Shown here: one piece after another, positions 14,011 through 14,080 of the stretch | Layout: every line of letters begins with the position of its first letter | How positions within the stretch are numbered: position 1 is the stretch's first letter | DNA from: an uncultured bacterium | Lineage (GTDB): Bacteria; Verrucomicrobiota; Lentisphaeria; Victivallales; Victivallaceae | Direction: 5' to 3' | Length of the DNA: 14,080 nt | Assembly (NCBI GenBank): GCA_949286445.1 | Contig: CASECL010000018.1 | Span: forward strand, 1-14,080 | Made by a program: the position numbers and the translations under genes | The notes under the pieces: model-generated | What the model was told of the DNA's origin: nothing | Database searches by the model: none | What the model saw: only the letters and a program-made list of their open reading frames with translations

Positions 14011-14080
14011 ATGTTTCAATACTTTAACTTTTCTTATTTCAGCCGCTTTAGCCCTATTTAGTCGATTATGCAAAAGTCGA

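Noticed and set aside
1..14080. Mobile element, CRISPR, tRNA, rRNA or phage genes
   Set aside because: No transposase, integrase, spaced repeat array or tRNA cloverleaf was seen on either strand; codon use is even across the window.

Overview
The window looks like ordinary chromosomal DNA of a Gram-negative-type bacterium of moderate GC content. The cell-wall, cofactor and recombination genes are bacterial. The style (very frequent CCGGAA/TTCCGG words, Pro-CCG and Gly-GGC/GGA codons, a stand-alone GH3 glycosidase and an SSS symporter with a small accessory protein) reminds me of the PVC group, perhaps Lentisphaerota/Victivallales. That placement is an impression and not a demonstrated fact. 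I see no phage, transposon, CRISPR, tRNA or rRNA.

Layout. Positions 13-1248 (minus strand) hold a two-gene unit: a regulator with two tandem helix-turn-helix segments, followed by a 92-residue single-pass membrane protein. It is read away from a 179-base divergent region that carries a perfect 17-base palindrome at the predicted transcription start. On the plus strand follows a stand-alone homocysteine S-methyltransferase module (1428-2324) and then 217 bases with no convincing gene. From 2542 to 11658 there is a tightly packed run of ten plus-strand genes: murG, ymdB-type phosphodiesterase, nadC, ruvA, a 44-residue symporter accessory protein, a sodium:solute symporter, icd, a GNAT acetyltransferase, ribE, an unrecognised 265-residue protein and pdxJ (eleven with the accessory protein). 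Several neighbours overlap by 4-7 bases or abut, so translational coupling is likely. After 139 bases with its own probable promoter comes a GH3 glycoside hydrolase (11798-13924), closed by a strong, symmetric intrinsic terminator (13972-14010).

How the genes work together. The long run mixes housekeeping functions: peptidoglycan lipid II synthesis (MurG), NAD (NadC), riboflavin (RibE), pyridoxal phosphate (PdxJ), Holliday-junction processing (RuvA) and the TCA cycle (Icd). The accessory protein and the symporter form a two-part transporter that is directly coupled to icd.

The items most worth a second look are: the HTH plus membrane-protein unit with its palindrome; the 44-residue accessory gene; the unrecognised protein locked between ribE and pdxJ; and the repeat-built linker of RuvA. 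I do not see a clear new defence or mobile system here.
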